Positions 29,649 to 40,203 of a DNA stretch of 64,000 nucleotides are shown piece by piece. The translations under genes and the position numbers were made by a program. Position 1 is the first letter of the stretch, and each line of letters begins with the position of its first letter. Source of the DNA: Parashewanella curva (lineage in GTDB: Bacteria > Pseudomonadota > Gammaproteobacteria > Enterobacterales > Shewanellaceae); contig NZ_ML014775.1 in the NCBI RefSeq assembly GCF_003675895.1, forward strand, positions 1 through 64,000, written 5' to 3'. The notes below the pieces were generated by a model. The model worked only from the letters and a program-made list of their open reading frames with translations. It searched no databases and had not been told where the DNA came from.

Positions 29649-29703
29649 GGGGTGCGTGGAGGCGTGTTTGAAAACGATTGTCGTTTGGCAAACACTCAAC
29701 CCC
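29649..29703 (+). ncRNA. rpsB mRNA leader structure (S2 autoregulatory/t44-like element)
   Basis: A nested stem-loop lies 20 nt before rpsB. GGGG (29649-29652) pairs with CCCC (29700-29703), GTGTTTG (29664-29670) with CAAACAC (29689-29695), and AAACGA (29672-29677) with TCGTTT (29681-29686). Gammaproteobacterial rpsB leaders carry a conserved structured element (Rfam t44 / S2 leader) through which ribosomal protein S2 controls its own operon. I identify this by position and shape, not by covariance search. Confidence 0.5.
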
Positions 29704-29724
29704 TTTACAATTTAAGGTATTACA

Positions 29725-30450
29725 ATGAAACAAGTTTCAATGCGCGATATGCTAAAGGCCGGTGTACACTTCGGTCACCAAACCCGTTACTGGAACCCTA
29801 AGATGAAGCCATTCATCTTCGGTGCTCGCAACGGTGTACACATCATCAACCTAGAGCATACTGTGCCAATGTTCAACGAAGCACTTGCTTTCATTAGCAA
29901 CATCGCTGCTAAGAAAGGTAAAGTACTATTCGTTGGTACTAAGCGTGCTGCAAGCGAAGCTATCAAAGAAGCTGCAGTTGCTTGTGATCAATTCTACGTT
30001 GACCACCGCTGGTTAGGCGGTATGTTGACTAACTGGAAAACAGTTCGTCAATCTATCAAGCGTCTTAAAGAACTTGAAACTCAATCAGTTGACGGTACTT
30101 TTGACAAGCTAACCAAGAAAGAAGCGCTAATGCGTACTCGTGAGCTAGAAAAGCTAGAGAAATCTCTTGGTGGTATCAAAAACATGGGGGGCCTACCTGA
30201 CGTTCTTTTCGTTATCGGTGCTGACCATGAACACATCGCTATCAAAGAAGCTAACAACCTAGGTATCCCAGTTGTTGCTGTTGTTGATACTAACTCTGCT
30301 CCAGATGGTGTTAACTACATCGTTCCTGGTAACGACGATGCGATGCGTGCAATCCGTCTTTACACTGAAGCTGCTTCTGAAGCTGCTAAAGCTGGTCGCG
30401 GTCAAGACATCGCTGAGCAAGCTGAGCAAGACGGTTTCGTTGAAGCTTAA
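29725..30450 (+). CDS. rpsB: 30S ribosomal protein S2
   Basis: A 241-residue small-subunit protein, with canonical [49 protein letters not shown] and [10 protein letters not shown]. Codon use is strongly biased, as expected of a highly expressed gene. ATG 29725 follows AAGGTATTACA. tsf follows after 159 bp containing two hairpins. Confidence 0.98.
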   Translation: MKQVSMRDMLKAGVHFGHQTRYWNPKMKPFIFGARNGVHIINLEHTVPMFNEALAFISNIAAKKGKVLFVGTKRAASEAIKEAAVACDQFYVDHRWLGGMLTNWKTVRQSIKRLKELETQSVDGTFDKLTKKEALMRTRELEKLEKSLGGIKNMGGLPDVLFVIGADHEHIAIKEANNLGIPVVAVVDTNSAPDGVNYIVPGNDDAMRAIRLYTEAASEAAKAGRGQDIAEQAEQDGFVEA

Positions 30451-30497
30451 TCGAGATTTTCTCGAAGTGTCATAATGCTTGTTTATTATGATGCGCT

Positions 30498-30539
30498 AAC
30501 CAATTGATTAAATTGGTTTCAGGGGCCGATGAGCCCCTG
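30498..30539 (+). promoter_or_regulatory. Two hairpins between rpsB and tsf
   Basis: AACCAAT (30498-30504) pairs with ATTGGTT (30512-30518), and CAGGGGC (30520-30526) pairs with GCCCCTG (30533-30539). No T run follows the second stem. The position resembles the partial terminator that tunes the S2:EF-Ts ratio in enteric bacteria. Confidence 0.45.
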
Positions 30540-30609
30540 TTCTATACCTGTTGTACTCAAGAATGAGTGTGCAACAACACTGGTCGAATTTTCTATAGAG
30601 GATTTAACA

Positions 30610-31458
30610 ATGGCAATTACTGCTGCCCTAGTTAAAGAACTGCGTGATCGTACTGGCGCTGGTATGATGGATTGTAAGAAGGCGCTTACTGAAACTAACG
30701 GTGATATCGATCTAGCGATCGAAAACATGCGTAAAAGTGGTGCTGCTAAAGCAGCTAAGAAAGCGGGTAACATCGCTGCAGAAGGTACTATCATCATCAA
30801 GCAAGGTGAAGGTTTTGCTGCGCTAGTTGAAGTTAACTGTCAAACTGACTTCGTTGCTAAAGATGGAAGCTTCGTTGCTTTCGCTAACGAAGTCGCTGAT
30901 GCTGCACTAGCTGAAAAGCTAGACATCGAAGCTCTAAAAGCTAAGTTCGAAGAAACTCGTGTTGCTCTAGTAGCTAAAATCGGCGAGAACATGAACATCC
31001 GTCGCGTTGAGTACATCGAAGGTGCTAAGCTTGCTTCTTACCGTCACGGTGAGCGCATTGGTGTAGTTGTTGCTGGTGAAGCTGACGAAGAAACTCTTAA
31101 GCATGTTGCTATGCACGTTGCTGCTTCTAAGCCTGAGTTTGTTAACCCAAGTGACGTTCCTGCTGATGTTGTAGAAAAAGAGAAAAATCTACAAGTTGAA
31201 ATCGCAATGAACGAAGGTAAGCCAGCTGAAATCGCAGAGAAGATGGTTGTTGGTCGTATGAAGAAGTTTACTGGTGAGATCTCTCTTACTGGTCAAGCTT
31301 TCATCATGGAGCCTAAGAAATCTGTTGGTGATTTCCTTAAAGAGAAAAATGCTTCTGTTTCTGCATTCGTTCGCCTAGAAGTAGGTGAAGGTATTGAGAA
31401 GAAAGAAGAAGATTTTGCTGCAGAAGTTGCTGCACAAATCGAAGCTTCTAAAGCTTAA
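30610..31458 (+). CDS. tsf: Translation elongation factor Ts
   Basis: A 282-residue nucleotide-exchange factor for EF-Tu. It starts [26 protein letters not shown], the family signature, and contains [12 protein letters not shown] and the coiled-coil region near 180-230. The open frame begins at 30529, but ATG 30610 with AGAGGA upstream is the family start. Codon bias is strong, like rpsB. Confidence 0.98.
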   Translation: MAITAALVKELRDRTGAGMMDCKKALTETNGDIDLAIENMRKSGAAKAAKKAGNIAAEGTIIIKQGEGFAALVEVNCQTDFVAKDGSFVAFANEVADAALAEKLDIEALKAKFEETRVALVAKIGENMNIRRVEYIEGAKLASYRHGERIGVVVAGEADEETLKHVAMHVAASKPEFVNPSDVPADVVEKEKNLQVEIAMNEGKPAEIAEKMVVGRMKKFTGEISLTGQAFIMEPKKSVGDFLKEKNASVSAFVRLEVGEGIEKKEEDFAAEVAAQIEASKA

Positions 31459-31492
31459 TTCTCAAGCTTGTGGCTAACTTATAGCCAAAATT

Positions 31493-31517
31493 AAGACCGT
31501 GGCCATGCTGCGGTCTT
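31493..31517 (+). terminator. Terminator after tsf
   Basis: AAGACCG (31493-31499) and CGGTCTT (31511-31517) form a 7-bp stem with an 11-nt loop, followed by the T-containing GTTATAT. Strength looks moderate, so some read-through into pyrH is possible. Confidence 0.6.
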
Positions 31518-31634
31518 GTTATATCCACACAATTATTTGTGTTAATATTTGATTTGTTTTTAAGATTCAATATCTACAAGTCAAATCTTAACGCAGCTAC
31601 AATACCTTTAGATGGGTATAAAAGGATAAGAATT

Positions 31635-32366
31635 ATGAGCACCAACCCAAAACCTGCATTTAGACGTATTCTTTTAAAACTGAGTGGTGAAGCCCTAATG
31701 GGCGATGAAGGCTTCGGTATCGATCCAAAAGTACTAGACCGTATGGCCCAAGAAATCAAAGAATTAGTGGAGCTTGGCTTACAAGTTGGTGTTGTTATTG
31801 GTGGCGGTAACTTGTTCCGTGGTGAAGGTTTAGCTCAAGCAGGCATGAACCGCGTTGTGGGCGACCATATGGGGATGCTTGCTACAGTAATGAATGGCCT
31901 TGCGATGCGTGATGCCTTACATCGTGCCTATGTGAATGCTCGTGTAATGTCTGCCATCCCACTAAATGGCGTATGTGATGATTATAACTGGGCTGAAGCT
32001 ATCAGTTTGCTTAAATCAGGCCGTGTGGTTATTTTCTCTGCTGGTACAGGTAATCCATTCTTTACGACTGATTCAGCAGCTTGTCTTCGTGGCATTGAAA
32101 TTGAAGCTGAAGTAGTCCTAAAAGGTACTAAAGTTGATGGCGTATATTCTGCCGATCCGATGAAAGATGCTGATGCTGTTAAATATGATGAGTTAAACTA
32201 CAGCGAAGTTTTAGAAAAAGAATTAAAAGTGATGGATCTTGCTGCCTTTACTTTGGCACGTGATCATGACTTACCTATTTTAGTCTTCAACATGAATAAG
32301 CCGGGTGCACTAAGACGTGTTATCATGGGCGAAGAAGAAGGCACATTAATCCACAGTAAAGCTTAA
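31635..32366 (+). CDS. pyrH: UMP kinase
   Basis: A 243-residue bacterial UMP kinase of the amino-acid-kinase fold, making UDP for nucleic acids and cell-wall precursors. Motifs: [60 protein letters not shown] and [10 protein letters not shown]. The frame opens upstream at 31539, but ATG 31635 with AAGGAT before it gives the expected N-terminus. Confidence 0.97.
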   Translation: MSTNPKPAFRRILLKLSGEALMGDEGFGIDPKVLDRMAQEIKELVELGLQVGVVIGGGNLFRGEGLAQAGMNRVVGDHMGMLATVMNGLAMRDALHRAYVNARVMSAIPLNGVCDDYNWAEAISLLKSGRVVIFSAGTGNPFFTTDSAACLRGIEIEAEVVLKGTKVDGVYSADPMKDADAVKYDELNYSEVLEKELKVMDLAAFTLARDHDLPILVFNMNKPGALRRVIMGEEEGTLIHSKA

Positions 32367-32407
32367 GAATTTCAACATTAAGTCTTATTAAATAAAGGAA
32401 TCTTATT

Positions 32408-32965
32408 GTGATTGAAGAGATTAAATCTAGCGCTAAAGAGCGCATGGCGAAATCAGTAGAATCTACTAAAAGTCAAATGGCAAAAGTTCGCAGTGGACGT
32501 GCTCACCCAAGCATTCTTGATGCGATTCAGGTTTCTTACTATGGTTCTATGACACCACTTAACCAAGTGGGTAACGTGAGTATCGAAGACGCTCGTACTC
32601 TTGCTGTAACCTTGTATGATACAAGCATGATTCAAGCGGTTGAAAAAGCAATTATGTCTTCTGATTTAGGTCTAAACCCTATGTCAGCTGGCACAATTAT
32701 TCGTATTCCATTGCCTCCATTAACAGAAGAACGTCGTCGTGACTTAGTTAAAGTGGTTCGTGCAGAAGCTGAAAATGGTCGTGTCGCTGTTCGTAACGTT
32801 CGTCGTGATGCTAATTCTGAATTCAAAGCGCTTGAGAAAGAAAAAGGCTGCACGGAAGATGATGTTCGTCGTGGTGAAGATGACATTCAAAAGCTAACCG
32901 ATGCACATATCAAGCAAATCGAAGAAATCTTAACGGCTAAAGAAGCCGAGTTGATGGAAGTTTAA
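32408..32965 (+). CDS. frr: Ribosome recycling factor
   Basis: A 185-residue factor that splits the post-termination ribosome with EF-G. The three-helix-bundle sequence is typical ([53 protein letters not shown]). The start is GTG 32408, with GGAA 7 nt upstream and [13 protein letters not shown] matching the family. Confidence 0.97.
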   Translation: MIEEIKSSAKERMAKSVESTKSQMAKVRSGRAHPSILDAIQVSYYGSMTPLNQVGNVSIEDARTLAVTLYDTSMIQAVEKAIMSSDLGLNPMSAGTIIRIPLPPLTEERRRDLVKVVRAEAENGRVAVRNVRRDANSEFKALEKEKGCTEDDVRRGEDDIQKLTDAHIKQIEEILTAKEAELMEV

Positions 32966-33123
32966 TCGACCATTGAATTGTTAAGTGTATAACCGTTTTT
33001 GGGTTTGACCTAATAATATATAGTTGGCTGGGTTCACTCTTTGGGTGAAAGACGAGATGGGTTAATCATTTTTAAAGCATTCAATTGATGTTTTTAGGTT
33101 TCACAAGATAATTTGTAGAGATT

Positions 33124-33164
33124 AAACGCCGTGTAGGGGTATACTACACGGCGTTTGTTTTTTT
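33124..33164 (+). terminator. Strong terminator directly in front of uppS
   Basis: AAACGCCGTGTAG (33124-33136) pairs perfectly with CTACACGGCGTTT (33144-33156) across a 7-nt loop, followed by GTTTTTTTT to 33164. The T run ends at the first in-frame ATG of the uppS frame (33165). It separates the translation-factor genes from the envelope genes, or acts as an attenuator, because no room remains for a promoter before uppS. Confidence 0.85.
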
Positions 33165-33179
33165 ATGGGGTTGCAATTA

Positions 33180-34010
33180 ATGTCGTCCATCAAGGATTTC
33201 GAATCGGAGGATGCTGTTGTTGATAAAAGTAACCGGGAGTCGGGAGCCTTACCGCAGCAAATTGTTGAGTTGATCAAGCAGGCTGCTCCTCAGCATGTTG
33301 CCATCATTATGGATGGAAATGGTCGCTGGGCACAGGCTAAAGGTCAACCTCGAGTGATGGGGCACAGAGCTGGTGTAAAAGCCGTTCGACGAGCCGTTAG
33401 CACTGCTAGAGAAATGGGAATAAAATCCCTAACTTTGTTTGCTTTTTCTAGTGAAAACTGGCGTCGCCCAGAGCAAGAAGTTGGCTTATTAATGGAATTG
33501 TTTATTACGGTATTGCAGCGAGAAATCAAATTGCTGCATAAAAATGGCGTAAGACTTAATATCATTGGTGATACGTCACGATTCGCTGAACGCTTGCAAA
33601 AACAGATAAAAAAAGCCGAAGAAAAAACCGCTGACAATAACGCTCTCATACTCAATGTTGCTGCCAACTACGGCGGACGTTGGGATATCTTGCAAGCTAC
33701 CCAAGCCCTTTCTAAAAAGGTTGCTAGCGGTGAGATGACTGCAGACGAAATCACTGAAACGGATATGTTTGATTTGTTGAGCATGTCAGATCAGCCTGAA
33801 GTGGATTTAATGATCCGCACCGGAGGCGATTATCGCATCAGTAACTTTATCTTATGGCAAGCTGCGTATGCGGAGTTAGAGTTCATTGACACTCTTTGGC
33901 CCGACTTTGATGAAGATGTTTTTCATCGAGCCCTTCTTAGTTTTACCCGCCGTCAACGTCGCTTTGGTTTGACGGGACAACAAATCGACGAGCTTCAAGA
34001 GTCATCTTGA
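33180..34010 (+). CDS. uppS: Undecaprenyl diphosphate synthase (cis-prenyltransferase)
   Basis: UppS condenses isopentenyl units onto farnesyl diphosphate to make the C55 lipid carrier of peptidoglycan and O-antigen. Motifs are complete: [13 protein letters not shown] (catalytic Asp), [41 protein letters not shown] and [19 protein letters not shown]. The product of 276 residues has about 20-25 extra N-terminal residues relative to E. coli. ATG 33180 is preferred to ATG 33165 because 33165 abuts the terminator T run, while GGGG at 33167-33170 can serve 33180. Confidence 0.94.
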   Translation: MSSIKDFESEDAVVDKSNRESGALPQQIVELIKQAAPQHVAIIMDGNGRWAQAKGQPRVMGHRAGVKAVRRAVSTAREMGIKSLTLFAFSSENWRRPEQEVGLLMELFITVLQREIKLLHKNGVRLNIIGDTSRFAERLQKQIKKAEEKTADNNALILNVAANYGGRWDILQATQALSKKVASGEMTADEITETDMFDLLSMSDQPEVDLMIRTGGDYRISNFILWQAAYAELEFIDTLWPDFDEDVFHRALLSFTRRQRRFGLTGQQIDELQESS

Positions 34011-34028
34011 GGTTGAGAGGATAGTTTT

Positions 34029-34883
34029 TTGTTAAAACAACGAATAATAACAGCAGCATGTTTAATCCCCATAGTTTTAGGGGGCTTGTTTTATGCGCCT
34101 ATTGATGTATTTGCTTGGGCCTTGGTTGCTATTTTTGCTATTGCAGCACACGAGTGGGGCAAGATTATGTCCCCAGACTCTAAAGCCAATCAGTTGAGCT
34201 TTACCTTGAGTTTTACTCTGATCCTTGTGGTATTAAATTTATTAATACCAACGAATCAAATTTGGTTTGGCGGACATTTACACCCACTTTATTGGATGAT
34301 TATCGCTATAGGAGCTACTTGGTGGCTTCTTACTTTGCTACTGGTTTGTACTTACCCAAAAAGCACAAAGATTTTAAACAATTCCATACTCCAAACTGCT
34401 TACGGACAATTGATTTTGCTTCCTTGTTACGCTGCTATTGTAACCTTGAAGTCATTAGGAACCATAGGTACTCCTCATCTTGGTGCGGTTTTAGTGCTAA
34501 TGGTGATGTTGGTTGTATGGGCAGCAGATACCGGAGCTTATTTTGTAGGTAAAGCGTTTGGTAAGCATAAATTGCTACCAAAAGTGAGTCCTGCTAAAAC
34601 GATTGAAGGTTTATTAGGTGGCTTGGCTACAACCATGATTGTGGTTTGGATTGTAATGACCATTTCACCGGAACAAGAGCTGGGCTTAGTTGCTGCTGTT
34701 ACGCTTGTTGTCGCGTTAAGTTCAGCACTGGGTGATTTAGTGGAAAGTATGTTTAAACGTATTGCTGGAATCAAAGATTCAGGCAATATTCTTCCTGGTC
34801 ATGGTGGTGTGCTAGACCGCATTGATAGTCTTACTGCGGCGCTTCCCGTCTTTACCATTATCTATTTAAGCTTCTGGATGTAA
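34029..34883 (+). CDS. cdsA: Phosphatidate cytidylyltransferase
   Basis: A 284-residue inner-membrane enzyme making CDP-diacylglycerol, the branch point of phospholipid synthesis. It has about eight helices and the CdsA signature in SPAKTIEGLLGG and GDLVESMFKRIAGIKDSGN...PGHGGVLDRIDS. The start is TTG 34029, set by GAGAGGAT upstream and by MLKQRIITAACLIP matching family N-termini. It lies 18 nt after uppS. Confidence 0.95.
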   Translation: MLKQRIITAACLIPIVLGGLFYAPIDVFAWALVAIFAIAAHEWGKIMSPDSKANQLSFTLSFTLILVVLNLLIPTNQIWFGGHLHPLYWMIIAIGATWWLLTLLLVCTYPKSTKILNNSILQTAYGQLILLPCYAAIVTLKSLGTIGTPHLGAVLVLMVMLVVWAADTGAYFVGKAFGKHKLLPKVSPAKTIEGLLGGLATTMIVVWIVMTISPEQELGLVAAVTLVVALSSALGDLVESMFKRIAGIKDSGNILPGHGGVLDRIDSLTAALPVFTIIYLSFWM

Positions 34884-34886
34884 TTT

Positions 34887-36077
34887 ATGCAGAAAATTGT
34901 GGTTCTTGGTGCAACAGGATCGATAGGTACCAATACACTTGATGTCATCGCCCGTAATCCAGATTTATATCAGGCCTATGCGCTAGTGGCTCATCAAAAT
35001 GTAGATAAGATGCTAGAGCTATGTTTACAGCATAGGCCAGGCATTGCACACATGGTGAATCCAGAAGCCGCTTCTTTATTGCAACAACGTCTTCCTAATG
35101 AGCTTAATGTTGAAGTTACTACTGGCGCAGATGTTTTACTTGAGTTAGTTAAACATGACTCAGTAGACACCGTAATGGCAGCCATTGTCGGTGCAGCGGG
35201 ATTACTACCTACCTTTGAAGCGGTAAAGGCTGGTAAGCGAGTATTGCTGGCGAATAAAGAAGCTTTAGTGATGTCTGGGCGTTTATTTATTGAAGCAGCT
35301 AGAGAAACAGGTGCGAAAATTTTGCCTGTTGATAGTGAGCACAATGCTATTTTCCAATGTATGCCTGAGCGAATTCAAACTCATATTGGTCACTGCGATT
35401 TAGCAGCTGAGGGCATTTCTCATATCTTGCTTACTGGATCTGGTGGGCCTTTCTTATCCCGTGAAATTAATAGTTTTGATGCTATCACTCCGGAGCAAGC
35501 ATGTAATCACCCGAATTGGTCAATGGGGCGCAAAATTTCAGTAGATTCTGCCACCATGATGAATAAAGGCTTAGAGTACATTGAAGCTAAATGGTTGTTT
35601 AATGCTCGAAATGAGCAGCTAAAAGTTGTGATTCATCCTCAAAGTGTCATACATTCTATGGTTCAATACCGAGATGGCTCTGTGATTGCTCAAATGGGTA
35701 AGCCTGATATGCGTACTCCAATTGCTCACTGTATGTCCTATCCACAAAGAATTTCGTCTGGTGTGGAACCTTTAGACTTTTTTAAAGTCGGACAATTAAG
35801 CTTTTGTGAGCCTGACTTTGAAAGGTATCCTTGTTTAGGCTTAGCTATCGAGGCATGCCATCAAGGACAAGAAGCTTCTACAATTTTGAACGCGGCTAAT
35901 GAAGTTGCAGTAGAAGCATTTTTGAATAGTAGAATTAAGTTTACTGATATTGCTAGGGTGAACCAAGGCTGTTTGTCAGCCGTTGTTAACTCTAAGCTTG
36001 ATAGCATAGAAGATATTGTGGCTTTGGATAAGGAAGCTCGAAGCCGAGCCAACGCCGAATTACAAAAATTGATATAG
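34887..36077 (+). CDS. dxr: 1-deoxy-D-xylulose 5-phosphate reductoisomerase
   Basis: A 396-residue NADPH enzyme making methylerythritol phosphate, the committed step of the MEP isoprenoid route. It has [14 protein letters not shown] (NADPH loop), [24 protein letters not shown] (metal ligands), [33 protein letters not shown] and [10 protein letters not shown]. It starts 3 nt after the cdsA stop. Its product feeds the isoprenoid used by uppS, two genes upstream. Confidence 0.97.
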   Translation: MQKIVVLGATGSIGTNTLDVIARNPDLYQAYALVAHQNVDKMLELCLQHRPGIAHMVNPEAASLLQQRLPNELNVEVTTGADVLLELVKHDSVDTVMAAIVGAAGLLPTFEAVKAGKRVLLANKEALVMSGRLFIEAARETGAKILPVDSEHNAIFQCMPERIQTHIGHCDLAAEGISHILLTGSGGPFLSREINSFDAITPEQACNHPNWSMGRKISVDSATMMNKGLEYIEAKWLFNARNEQLKVVIHPQSVIHSMVQYRDGSVIAQMGKPDMRTPIAHCMSYPQRISSGVEPLDFFKVGQLSFCEPDFERYPCLGLAIEACHQGQEASTILNAANEVAVEAFLNSRIKFTDIARVNQGCLSAVVNSKLDSIEDIVALDKEARSRANAELQKLI

Positions 36078-36093
36078 GAATACGACTTACTCA

Positions 36094-37488
36094 ATGATGG
36101 AAATTATACGGAATCTAGGCTTTTTTATTTTGGCGATAGGTATTCTAGTGACCGTTCATGAATACGGACATTTTTGGGTTGCTCGTCGCTGTGGCGTTAA
36201 GGTTGAACGTTTCTCAATCGGCTTTGGTAAAGCTTTATGGTCTAAATACGGGAAAGATGGCACCGAATATGTGATAGCCATGATCCCCCTTGGTGGTTAC
36301 GTCAAAATGCTTGATGAGCGGGTAGAAACTGTACCTGAACATTTACTAGATCAAGCTTTTAATCGAAAAAACGTATGGCAGCGCATTGCTGTTGTTGCTG
36401 CAGGGCCAATAGCTAATTTTCTGTTTGCTGTTTTTGCACTGTGGATTATGTTTCTTATCGGTGTTCCATCGATAAAGCCTATTTTTGAAAGTACTATTCC
36501 AAATTCACCTGCATCAATTATTCAGCCAAAAGAACCGACTCAAATCCTTGCTGTAAATGGTCATAAAGTTCGAGATTGGGAAGAAGTTAACCTTGAGCTT
36601 GTTGGCGCCATAGGCAGTAAAACACTACCAATAACTGTGTCACCTCTTTCATCACAATCTCAATCCAATGCTGATGAACAAGCTGTCATGAAACAGGGAA
36701 GAACTTACCAATTAAATACTGAGAATTGGAAGTTTGATCCTGATAAAGAATCTCCAATTACTTCATTAGGTTTACATATTTATCGACCTAAATTTGAACC
36801 AATCATAGCCCAAGTGACTCCAAACAGTGCTGCGGAAAAAGCGGGTATACAAAAAGGCGATAAAGTCCTTGGTGTAGATGGAAAGCCTTATAAATCATGG
36901 GAAGAGTTTGTTAATTTGGTTCAAAGTTCAGCAAATAAATCGTTAAAAGTTCTGATTGAACGTAATGGTCATTTTATTGAACGAATCTTGGTACCAATGG
37001 CTGTTACAAACAATCAAGGTAAAGAAATTGGTCAGATAGGTGTTGCACCAGAACTACCTAAGTGGCCGGAAAACATGCGTATTCAATTAGAGTATGGCAT
37101 AGTAGGCTCGCTAACCAATGCTGTAGACAAAACATGGCAGTTAACCAGCGTAAGTCTAAAAACGATTGCAAAACTTTTCACAGGTGATGTGTCTGTTAAA
37201 AGTTTAAGTGGCCCCATTTCTATTGCTCAAGGTGCAGGTCGAAGTGCTGAGTATGGATTAGTTAGATTTTTAAGTTTCCTCGCATTGATCAGTGTGAGCC
37301 TTGGCATCATTAATTTGTTGCCGATACCGGTACTGGATGGTGGACACTTATTGTATTACATAATTGAAGCGGTAACTGGGAAGCCTGTACCTGAAAAAGT
37401 GCAGGATATTGGATTCAGGATCGGGGCAGCGCTACTGCTGATGTTAATGAGTGTGGCACTCTTTAACGACTTTTCCCGACTTTCATAG
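36094..37488 (+). CDS. rseP: Site-2 intramembrane protease RseP
   Basis: A 464-residue zinc protease that cuts the anti-sigma factor RseA after DegS to release sigma-E. The first helix carries the zinc motif HEYGH and the last region holds the third ligand in PVLDGGHLLYY. Two PDZ domains lie about 125-220 and 225-310 (second: PNSAAEKAGIQKGDKVLGVDG). Two ATGs lie at 36094 and 36097. It sits upstream of bamA and skp, both sigma-E-linked in other species. Confidence 0.95.
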   Translation: MMEIIRNLGFFILAIGILVTVHEYGHFWVARRCGVKVERFSIGFGKALWSKYGKDGTEYVIAMIPLGGYVKMLDERVETVPEHLLDQAFNRKNVWQRIAVVAAGPIANFLFAVFALWIMFLIGVPSIKPIFESTIPNSPASIIQPKEPTQILAVNGHKVRDWEEVNLELVGAIGSKTLPITVSPLSSQSQSNADEQAVMKQGRTYQLNTENWKFDPDKESPITSLGLHIYRPKFEPIIAQVTPNSAAEKAGIQKGDKVLGVDGKPYKSWEEFVNLVQSSANKSLKVLIERNGHFIERILVPMAVTNNQGKEIGQIGVAPELPKWPENMRIQLEYGIVGSLTNAVDKTWQLTSVSLKTIAKLFTGDVSVKSLSGPISIAQGAGRSAEYGLVRFLSFLALISVSLGIINLLPIPVLDGGHLLYYIIEAVTGKPVPEKVQDIGFRIGAALLLMLMSVALFNDFSRLS

Positions 37489-37584
37489 ATATCGGCTAGC
37501 GTAAACTCTGCCAATGCTTGAACTACGAATATTGGTAATGAGAAATGTAGTTGGTGTAAGGATTTTAAAAACAAGAAGTGGTCT

Positions 37585-40056
37585 ATGAGATTAAATAAAC
37601 TTTTTGCCTCAATGTTATTAGTGGGCGCGACGTATTCTGGAACAGCCCAAGCGGCTTTTGAACCATTCAAGGTAACCGACATTCAAGTTAATGGCTTACA
37701 ACGTGTGGCATTAGGTGCAGCGTTACTTAACTTACCTGTGAAGGTAGGGGATACCATTGACGAACTTAAATTGCAGCAAGCAATCAAAGCCCTTTATGCT
37801 TCAACAAACTTTGTAAATATCAAGGTTAGCCATGATGGGGGAGTCTTGATTGTTGATGTTAAAGAAAGAGCCACTATTAGTGAAATCACATTTGACGGCA
37901 ACAAAGACATTAAAGACGAACAGTTGCAAGAAAGCCTAGATAGCTCAGGTGTAAAAGTCGGCGAGTCTCTTGATCGAACCATGCTTTCTGGGATCGAAAA
38001 AGGATTGCAAGATTTCTACTATAGCGTTGGTAAATATGGTGCAAAAGTAAAAGCGGAAATTGTAAATTTACCTCGTAACCGTGTCGAACTTCGTTTGAAG
38101 TTTACTGAGGGCGATGCAGCAGAAATTCAGCAGATCAACTTTGTTGGAAATACGATTGCTAGTGACGAAGACTTACGTGACAGATTAGAACTTAAAGACT
38201 ATGTTGCCTGGTGGAACATATTTGGTAAACGTCGTTATCAAAAGCAGAAGCTGCAAGCTGACCTCGAAACCATTAAGGCTTTCTATCAAAACCAAGGTTA
38301 TATTCGTTTTAAAGAAAACTCTACGCAGGTTGCGATGACACCTGATCGTAAAGGCTTATATATTACGGTTAATATTGATGAAGGTGCTAAATATAAGGTT
38401 AAAAAAGTAAACCTGACTGGCGACCTAATGGGGCGAGAAGAGTTACTTGAAGCCTTGTTGCCTATAAAGCCAGGTGATACTTATGATGCCAGTGAAGTCA
38501 CTTTTACCGAAGAGCTTTATAGTAAATATCTTGGCCGTTTCGGTTACGCTTATCCCGAGGTTAAAACTTTTCCAGAGATAGATGATAAAACCAAGGAAGT
38601 GACGTTAAATATTAGTGTGAATCCGGGTAAACGTGTTTATGTTCGCTCTATTAATTTCACTGGAAATACAGTTACTAAAGACGAGGTAATGCGCCGTGAA
38701 CTTCGTCAAATGGAAGGGGCTTGGTTAAACTCTGCTGCGGTTGACCAATCTAAAGTATTCCTTGATCGTCTTGGTTTCTTTGAAAAAGTTGACGTAGATA
38801 CTCAGCAAGTTCCAGGTTCTGATGATCTTGTTGATGTTGATTTTAAAGTAAAAGAACAGCCATCAGGATCGTTTAATGCAGGTATAGGTTATGGTTCTGC
38901 AACAGGTGTGAGCCTACAGTTTGGTGTTCAACAAAATAACTTTTTGGGGACGGGTAATCAAGCTGGAATTAACATCAATACTAACAAATTCCAAAAGAAT
39001 ATTAGCTTGTCATATACCGACCCTTATTGGACAAAAGATGGCATTAGTTTAGGTGGCAGTATTTTCTGGAATAAGACTGACTTTGGTCGTCAAAATCTAG
39101 AAGCTTATAAGAACCAAGCTTATGGTGTTGCACTTAACTCAGGCTTCCCAATTAATGAAGTAAACCGCATCAACTATGGTGCAGCTTACCGTCATAATAC
39201 CTTGTCTGAGTTAAGAAGTAATCAGCAAACTCAGCGCTTCTTCGACATCTATCGTGATGGTGATAACGACGACTTAAGTTTTGATAACTTTGAGTTGAGT
39301 TTAGGTTGGTTTAGAAATACGTTAAACCGAGGTACGTTCCCTACTAGTGGTTCTCAGCAACGCTTAAATGGTGAAATGACTGTACCTGGTTCTGATGTTC
39401 AGTATTTCAAATTGGATTTTGATACCAGTTTCTACTTCCCGCTAACCAGAAGCCATAACTTTGTCTTCCTTGCTCGTGCTCGAGCAGGTTACGGAAATGG
39501 TTATGGTAAAACTGGAAAGAATGACAACATCTTGCCTTTCTGGGAAAACTATTATTCAGGTGGCAATACCACATTACGTGGCTTTGAATCCAATACCGTT
39601 GGTCCTCGCTCATTTGTTGTGACACGCGGTACAGAGCCTTGTCCAAGTCCGATTGGTGGTGGTTGTGGTATTCCTACGGATATTAACCAAATTCAAGTGA
39701 CCAATGGGCGTTCGATTGGTGGTAACGCGATAGCAACGGCCAGTTTGGAAATGATTTTCCCAATTCCATTCCTAGATGAAGCTTATAGTAATTCGGTTCG
39801 TTCATCTCTTTTCGTGGATGCCGGTAGTGTTTGGGATACAGAGTTTGATTATGATTCTTACCGTACTCTTCCTGAAGATGAATTTAAGAAAATTGCCGAT
39901 TACAGCGACCCAAGCCGCTTTCGTGCATCATATGGTTTAAGTGTTCAGTGGTTATCACCAATGGGACCAATGATTTTTAGCTTAGCTCGACCAATAAAAT
40001 CTTATGAAGATGACGATACTGAGGTGTTTTCATTTAACATTGGCCGAACTTTCTAG
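37585..40056 (+). CDS. bamA: Outer-membrane assembly factor BamA
   Basis: The essential BAM core, 823 residues. A signal peptide ending GTAQA is followed by five POTRA domains (about 25-425: first FKVTDIQVNGLQRVALGAALLNLPV, later VYVRSINFTGNTVTKDEVMRRE) and a 16-strand barrel. The barrel ends with the loop-6 motif TTLRGFESN and a C-terminal Phe (FSFNIGRTF). It inserts beta-barrel proteins such as the FadL-type porin at 16986. Confidence 0.97.
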   Translation: MRLNKLFASMLLVGATYSGTAQAAFEPFKVTDIQVNGLQRVALGAALLNLPVKVGDTIDELKLQQAIKALYASTNFVNIKVSHDGGVLIVDVKERATISEITFDGNKDIKDEQLQESLDSSGVKVGESLDRTMLSGIEKGLQDFYYSVGKYGAKVKAEIVNLPRNRVELRLKFTEGDAAEIQQINFVGNTIASDEDLRDRLELKDYVAWWNIFGKRRYQKQKLQADLETIKAFYQNQGYIRFKENSTQVAMTPDRKGLYITVNIDEGAKYKVKKVNLTGDLMGREELLEALLPIKPGDTYDASEVTFTEELYSKYLGRFGYAYPEVKTFPEIDDKTKEVTLNISVNPGKRVYVRSINFTGNTVTKDEVMRRELRQMEGAWLNSAAVDQSKVFLDRLGFFEKVDVDTQQVPGSDDLVDVDFKVKEQPSGSFNAGIGYGSATGVSLQFGVQQNNFLGTGNQAGININTNKFQKNISLSYTDPYWTKDGISLGGSIFWNKTDFGRQNLEAYKNQAYGVALNSGFPINEVNRINYGAAYRHNTLSELRSNQQTQRFFDIYRDGDNDDLSFDNFELSLGWFRNTLNRGTFPTSGSQQRLNGEMTVPGSDVQYFKLDFDTSFYFPLTRSHNFVFLARARAGYGNGYGKTGKNDNILPFWENYYSGGNTTLRGFESNTVGPRSFVVTRGTEPCPSPIGGGCGIPTDINQIQVTNGRSIGGNAIATASLEMIFPIPFLDEAYSNSVRSSLFVDAGSVWDTEFDYDSYRTLPEDEFKKIADYSDPSRFRASYGLSVQWLSPMGPMIFSLARPIKSYEDDDTEVFSFNIGRTF

Positions 40057-40064
40057 TTAGATTT

Positions 40065-40102
40065 AGCATTAACCATTCAAATCAATAAAATGGTTTAATG
40101 CT
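40065..40102. promoter_or_regulatory. Hairpin between bamA and skp
   Basis: AGCATTAACCATT (40065-40077) pairs with AATGGTTTAATGCT (40089-40102) with one bulged T. No T run follows, so it may act as a processing or attenuation signal adjusting skp relative to bamA. Confidence 0.4.
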
Positions 40103-40203
40103 GAACGCTAATAAAAAAGATGATGCATTTTATCGAAAACAAGGTTTATACTCGACAAACCAATTTTAAAATCAAATGATTAAGAGAGAACAAGGAGTAA
40201 ATT

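Noticed and set aside
29505-29801. 98-codon plus-strand ORF running into rpsB
   Set aside because: Covers the structured rpsB leader and is out of frame with rpsB; no family resemblance.
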